In this document: one piece after another, positions 7,425 to 10,551 of the stretch
Numbering within the stretch: position 1 is the first letter of the stretch
How the letters are laid out: the number at the start of each line of letters is the position of its first letter
NCBI GenBank assembly: GCA_002746275.1
Contig: NVWR01000003.1
Location: 33,926-44,476, forward strand
Source of the DNA: Rhodobiaceae bacterium
GTDB taxonomy: Bacteria > Pseudomonadota > Alphaproteobacteria > Parvibaculales > Parvibaculaceae
Direction of reading: 5' to 3'
Length of the DNA: 10,551 nucleotides
Notes under the pieces: generated by a model
Seen by the model: only the letters and a program-made list of their open reading frames with translations
Database searches by the model: none
Told to the model about the DNA's origin: nothing
Made by a program: the position numbers and the translations under genes

Positions 7425-8612
7425 ATGGCAGCCCCCACTCCTTTCAAAGTCGAAATCAGCCAGCCCACCATCGACGCCATCCTGGCAAAGGTACGTGCCT
7501 ATGACTGGCACGAAATGCCCGAAATTGCGGCGGGGGCCGACAGATGGGCTTATGGCGCCGACATGGACTACATGAAAGAGCTTTGTTCTTACTGGACAAG
7601 TTCGTTCGACTGGCGCGCCGTTGAAGAAAAACTGAATTCTCATCCTCAGTTCAAAGCAACGGTTGACGATCAGGAAATACATTTCTACCACGTCAAAGGG
7701 TCTGGCAGCGCGCCGCAACCCATCATCTTGACTCATGGATGGCCGGGCTCGGTTTACGAATTTCTGGGTGTCATAGATCATCTGGCACACCCGGAAAAAC
7801 ATGGCGGCAAGGAAGAAGACGGCTTGACCCTCATCATCCCTTCGCTTCCCGGTTACGGCTTTTCTGGCAAACCTAAAAAACCGCTGGGACCAAAACGAAC
7901 GGCTGAGTTATGGGACAAGTTGATGCGCGAGACCCTAGGGTACGACACCTACATCGCCCAGGGTGGCGACTGGGGCTCGGTCGTGTCGGGCTTTCTCGCC
8001 TGCAATCACGGGCTCAATGTGGGAGGGGGCTGCAAGGCCGTGCATCTTAACATGTGGGGAGCCCGGCCCAGCGGCGTTGGACCGCAAACCCCTGAGGAAC
8101 AGACCTGGGGTCAGACCGCCGCCTTCAATTTTGAAATGGAAGGTGCCTATCTGCGCCTGCAGATGACCAAACCACAATCCCTCTCCTACGCCATGATGGA
8201 CAGCCCCGTGGGCGTGGCCGCCTGGATAACGGAAAAATTCAACAGCTGGACAGACACAAGAGGCCCAGACGGCACCGAACATATTGAGAATGCCTACACA
8301 AAAGACCAGCTGCTCTCCAACATCATGATCTATCTGGTGACCCGTACCTTCAACACCTCCACCTGGTTCTACCGGGGCATGTTCGAGGAAGGCGGAACAG
8401 ATATGGCACCGGGCAAAAAAGTCGAAGTCCCTACCGCAATCGCCTGCTTCCCCAAAGAGTTCATCCCCTTCCCACCGCGCACCATGGTCGAGAAGGGCTA
8501 CAACGTTGCCCGCTGGACCGAGTTCGAAAAAGGCGGTCACTTTGCCGCCCTTGAAACAGGTCCACTCTTTGCTAACGACGTTGCCGCATTCGCCGCCCAG
8601 GTAAAAGGATAG
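7425..8612 (+). CDS. Epoxide hydrolase, microsomal (EHN) type, first of a tandem pair
   Basis: A 395-residue alpha/beta hydrolase expected to open epoxides to diols via a covalent ester. Residues 5-115 match the epoxide hydrolase N-terminal (EHN) domain: WAYGADMDYM, SYWTSSFDWR, LNSHPQFK. The oxyanion motif is HGWPGS (104-109). The nucleophile is Asp182 in QGGDWGS. The charge-relay acid is Glu345 (FPKE) and the base His372 (GGHFAALE), the Asp/Glu/His set of mammalian microsomal epoxide hydrolase. The lid tyrosines that would polarise the epoxide oxygen are Tyr242 and Tyr316. Compared with its neighbour it has about four extra residues after the nucleophile helix (NVGGGCKA, about 198-205). There is no signal peptide, so it is probably cytosolic. 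The start has GGAG 8 bases upstream. The second hydrolase begins 5 bases after its stop. The catalytic call is firm; the substrate is unknown. Confidence 0.95.
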   Translation: MAAPTPFKVEISQPTIDAILAKVRAYDWHEMPEIAAGADRWAYGADMDYMKELCSYWTSSFDWRAVEEKLNSHPQFKATVDDQEIHFYHVKGSGSAPQPIILTHGWPGSVYEFLGVIDHLAHPEKHGGKEEDGLTLIIPSLPGYGFSGKPKKPLGPKRTAELWDKLMRETLGYDTYIAQGGDWGSVVSGFLACNHGLNVGGGCKAVHLNMWGARPSGVGPQTPEEQTWGQTAAFNFEMEGAYLRLQMTKPQSLSYAMMDSPVGVAAWITEKFNSWTDTRGPDGTEHIENAYTKDQLLSNIMIYLVTRTFNTSTWFYRGMFEEGGTDMAPGKKVEVPTAIACFPKEFIPFPPRTMVEKGYNVARWTEFEKGGHFAALETGPLFANDVAAFAAQVKG

Positions 8613-8617
8613 GTCCC

Positions 8618-9817
8618 ATGACCCGGCCCATCATCCCCGCCGATCCATTTAAGATACATGTTCCCGATCACGAAATTGAAGATCTGAAACATCGCCTTGA
8701 ACAAACAAGGTTCCCCAACGAGCCGGATGGCAACGAGCATTGGGCATATGGCAGCAATCTCTCCTACATGGAGAGACTGATTTCCTATTGGCGGGACGAT
8801 TTTGATTGGCGTCAGCAGGAAACCTGGCTGAATTCATTCCCGCAATTCAAAACCACCCTGACAGACAATAACGACCAGGATCATGAAATCCATTTCGTCT
8901 ACGAGAAGGGAAGCGGCGACAACGCCACGCCGCTCATCATGACCCATGGCTGGCCATCGACATTCCGCGAATTCCTGGATGTGGTTGATCGCTTGGCGCA
9001 CCCGGAAAATCACGGACGCAGCGGCCCCGCCTTTGATGTCATCGTACCGTCGCTGATCGGCTACGGCTTTTCGTCACTGCCGCGACAGCCCGTTGGCCCG
9101 GCAGTGATCGCTGATCTCTGGCACGATCTCATGACCAAAGTGCTGGGCTACGACACCTACCTCGCGCAAGCTGGGGACTGGGGAAGTTTCGTCACCTCGC
9201 GCCTGGCCTTGCAACACGCCGATGCGGTGCGCGCCATTCACCTGACCATGCTACCCCTGCGTCCAGACCTCAGACATGAGAGCCAACCACCCGTGACGGA
9301 GGAAGAGTCTCTATGGATTAGGGACATGAAAAAATGGTGGGCGGGGGAAGAAGGATACCGCTCCATCCAATCAACCAAGCCTATGACGTTGGCATTTGGT
9401 TTGATGGATTCGCCTTCCGGCCTCGCAGGCTGGCTAGCGGATAAATACTACCGCCTTGGTGACACGGACAAATCCCACACCTGGGAGGGAATGGAAGCAC
9501 GCTTCCCGATGGACACCCTGCTGACCCAGCTTTCAATTTACTGGTTCACCGGCACCATCAATTCGGCAAACACGCTTTACAAAGCAGGACCAGCAGAAGG
9601 CAGTGGTCTTCTGAAACCCGGCGAGCGCGTCACGGTCCCCACTTTCTATTCAGAATACCCGATGGATAGCCTGCCGATCACACCGCGCTCCTGGGCAATG
9701 CGTGGCTACAATCTGCAAGCCTTCAAAATTATGGAAAAAGGCGGGCACTTCGCAGCCATGGAAGAGCCGGAGCTTTTCGCCGACGACGTGCGCGATGCGT
9801 TTGCGACAATACTCTAG
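8618..9817 (+). CDS. Epoxide hydrolase, microsomal (EHN) type, second of a tandem pair
   Basis: A 399-residue paralogue of the preceding gene, homologous along its whole length. The EHN domain spans about 8-120 (HWAYGSNLSYM, SYWRDDFDWR, LNSFPQFK). The oxyanion motif is HGWPST (110-115), nucleophile Asp187 (AGDWGS), base His377 (GGHFAAME) and lid tyrosines Tyr247 and Tyr321. A gap-free alignment of the segment from the VPT motif to the PPR/TPR motif places Asp350 (YPMD) where the first enzyme has Glu345. The acid is therefore Asp here, as in fungal epoxide hydrolases such as that of Aspergillus niger. It lacks the four-residue insertion of the first enzyme. AAAGGA at 8604-8609 is a good Shine-Dalgarno site 8 bases before the ATG, inside the end of the first gene, so the two are one transcriptional unit. 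It converges on the PAS gene with 9 bases between stop codons. Probably cytosolic; substrate unknown. Confidence 0.95.
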   Translation: MTRPIIPADPFKIHVPDHEIEDLKHRLEQTRFPNEPDGNEHWAYGSNLSYMERLISYWRDDFDWRQQETWLNSFPQFKTTLTDNNDQDHEIHFVYEKGSGDNATPLIMTHGWPSTFREFLDVVDRLAHPENHGRSGPAFDVIVPSLIGYGFSSLPRQPVGPAVIADLWHDLMTKVLGYDTYLAQAGDWGSFVTSRLALQHADAVRAIHLTMLPLRPDLRHESQPPVTEEESLWIRDMKKWWAGEEGYRSIQSTKPMTLAFGLMDSPSGLAGWLADKYYRLGDTDKSHTWEGMEARFPMDTLLTQLSIYWFTGTINSANTLYKAGPAEGSGLLKPGERVTVPTFYSEYPMDSLPITPRSWAMRGYNLQAFKIMEKGGHFAAMEEPELFADDVRDAFATIL

Positions 9818-9826
9818 GTCAAACAA

Positions 9827-10381
9827 TCAGTCGTCTGGAACACCAGCCCCGATGTCGATCCATTCAGTAATGTCTGGAAGGGCAAAACGAGATTTCGTTT
9901 CGCCATATGTCACTTCTTCAATAATGACCTGATGGTTCATGATCCGGAAAGATTTTCCATCCGCATTTGCCAGTGGAAGCGAAAGACTTTCAAACAGACA
10001 ATCGCGCCCGTTCTTTGAACGTGCCTGCATTGTCATGAAGCAAGCGCAGGGACGAGTGAGAACCTCTTCAAGGCCATCAAAATAGTATGCACGCGCCTGC
10101 TCATCCATACGGCCACCAATGGCTTGGCCCGTCATTTCTTCGCCGTAAAAATCACAAACTGCAGTTCCCGCAAAACGAAGTTGAAACCCAGTTTCCCCAC
10201 CTCGTTCAACGATCGTGCACCAGGGCATCAATTTTGGAACTGCGATCGGGTCCCACAATTTATAATCGGGTAGACGGCCATCATTGAGACTCAGCCAATA
10301 GGCAAAAATCACACGAGAGCTTTCATGTCGCAAGCGGGTGGCGACGTCTCCTACCCTGGCTGGAACCTTGGAGATAGTCAT
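9827..10381 (-). CDS. PAS-domain (PAS_5-like) protein without a visible output domain
   Basis: A 184-residue soluble protein resembling the PAS_5 family common in Alphaproteobacteria. Typical marks are the early FAYWLSLNDGRLPDYKLWDP (26-45), PKLMPWCTIVER (49-60), and the core FQLRFAGTAVCDFYGEEMTGQAI (66-88), followed by DGLEEVLTRPCACFMTM, and a last strand at about 143-158. It has no transmembrane segment, kinase, GGDEF or helix-turn-helix domain, so how it would pass on a signal is not visible. Cys55, Cys76, Cys112, Cys114 and Cys128 are present, but I see no known cofactor motif. Start ATG 10381 has GGGAG about 10 bases upstream. It converges on the epoxide hydrolase pair; a sensory link to that cluster is only an inference from position. 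Confidence 0.8.
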   Translation of the reverse strand: MTISKVPARVGDVATRLRHESSRVIFAYWLSLNDGRLPDYKLWDPIAVPKLMPWCTIVERGGETGFQLRFAGTAVCDFYGEEMTGQAIGGRMDEQARAYYFDGLEEVLTRPCACFMTMQARSKNGRDCLFESLSLPLANADGKSFRIMNHQVIIEEVTYGETKSRFALPDITEWIDIGAGVPDD

Positions 10382-10551
10382 GTGAGATAGGCTCCCACAA
10401 ATGTACTACCAGAAAAAGAAGAACCAGATAAAGTTGCAAATGGCGTTGCACGCACGCATGAAGAGCCACAAACGCGTCTTGTTCCAGAATGCCGAAAAAA
10501 CAGCATGAACCCTCACTTCAATGACATAGGAAACTGTCACTCCACGAGACC
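10382..10551. other. Right-edge non-coding stretch
   Basis: 170 bases upstream of the PAS gene with no supported coding frame. It contains a TGTGAG/CTCCCACA imperfect dyad just before the PAS start and an A-run at about 10495-10500. I see no convincing promoter boxes. Confidence 0.5.

Noticed and set aside
7935..8540. 201-codon minus-strand frame opposite the first epoxide hydrolase
   Set aside because: Shadow of a gene with a complete catalytic set; Gly/His-rich translation with no recognisable fold.
1..10551. CRISPR array, tRNA/rRNA, insertion sequence, toxin-antitoxin or phage genes
   Set aside because: No repeat-spacer pattern, tRNA-like cloverleaf, transposase, terminal repeats or phage-type proteins were seen on either strand.

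Overview
This window looks like ordinary chromosomal DNA from an alphaproteobacterium. The argJ – parvulin-type peptidyl-prolyl isomerase – secA neighbourhood, the PAS_5-type protein, the Spinster-like transporter and the moderate GC content all fit that class. A marine or soil Rhizobiales/Parvibaculum-like lineage is possible, but I cannot fix the genus from sequence reading alone.

Left part (1-2171, minus strand): an apparent two-gene unit. A secreted parvulin-type peptidyl-prolyl isomerase (1266-2171) is followed 66 bp downstream by argJ (ornithine/glutamate N-acetyltransferase, arginine biosynthesis). The C-terminal end of argJ lies beyond the left edge. A 317-bp divergent intergenic region (2172-2488) holds a candidate secA promoter with a consensus -35, a short perfect hairpin in the presumed leader, a tandem GGCTCACA repeat and a clear secA ribosome binding site.

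Centre (2489-5224, plus strand): a complete 911-residue SecA with every expected motif and the C-terminal zinc-binding tail. It converges on a small GST-type gene. A perfect 10-bp stem hairpin (5245-5271) sits at the junction and overlaps the GST stop codon.

Right part (5270-10381): an accessory-looking cluster. A Spinster-like MFS transporter and a glutathione S-transferase-like gene overlap by ATGA on the minus strand. Divergent from them across a 149-bp intergenic region are two tandem, paralogous microsomal-type epoxide hydrolase genes on the plus strand. A PAS_5-family single-domain protein converges on them. The region between the transporter and the hydrolases is rich in symmetric and direct repeats around a good -10 box, suggesting a regulated divergent promoter. 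The gene content (importer or exporter, glutathione conjugation, two epoxide hydrolases) suggests handling of an epoxide-bearing or lipophilic compound, but the substrate cannot be read from the sequence.

I found no tRNA, rRNA, CRISPR array, insertion sequence or phage gene. Nothing here clearly amounts to a new biological system. The most useful leads are the divergent epoxide hydrolase/MFS control region and the differing charge-relay acids of the two hydrolases.
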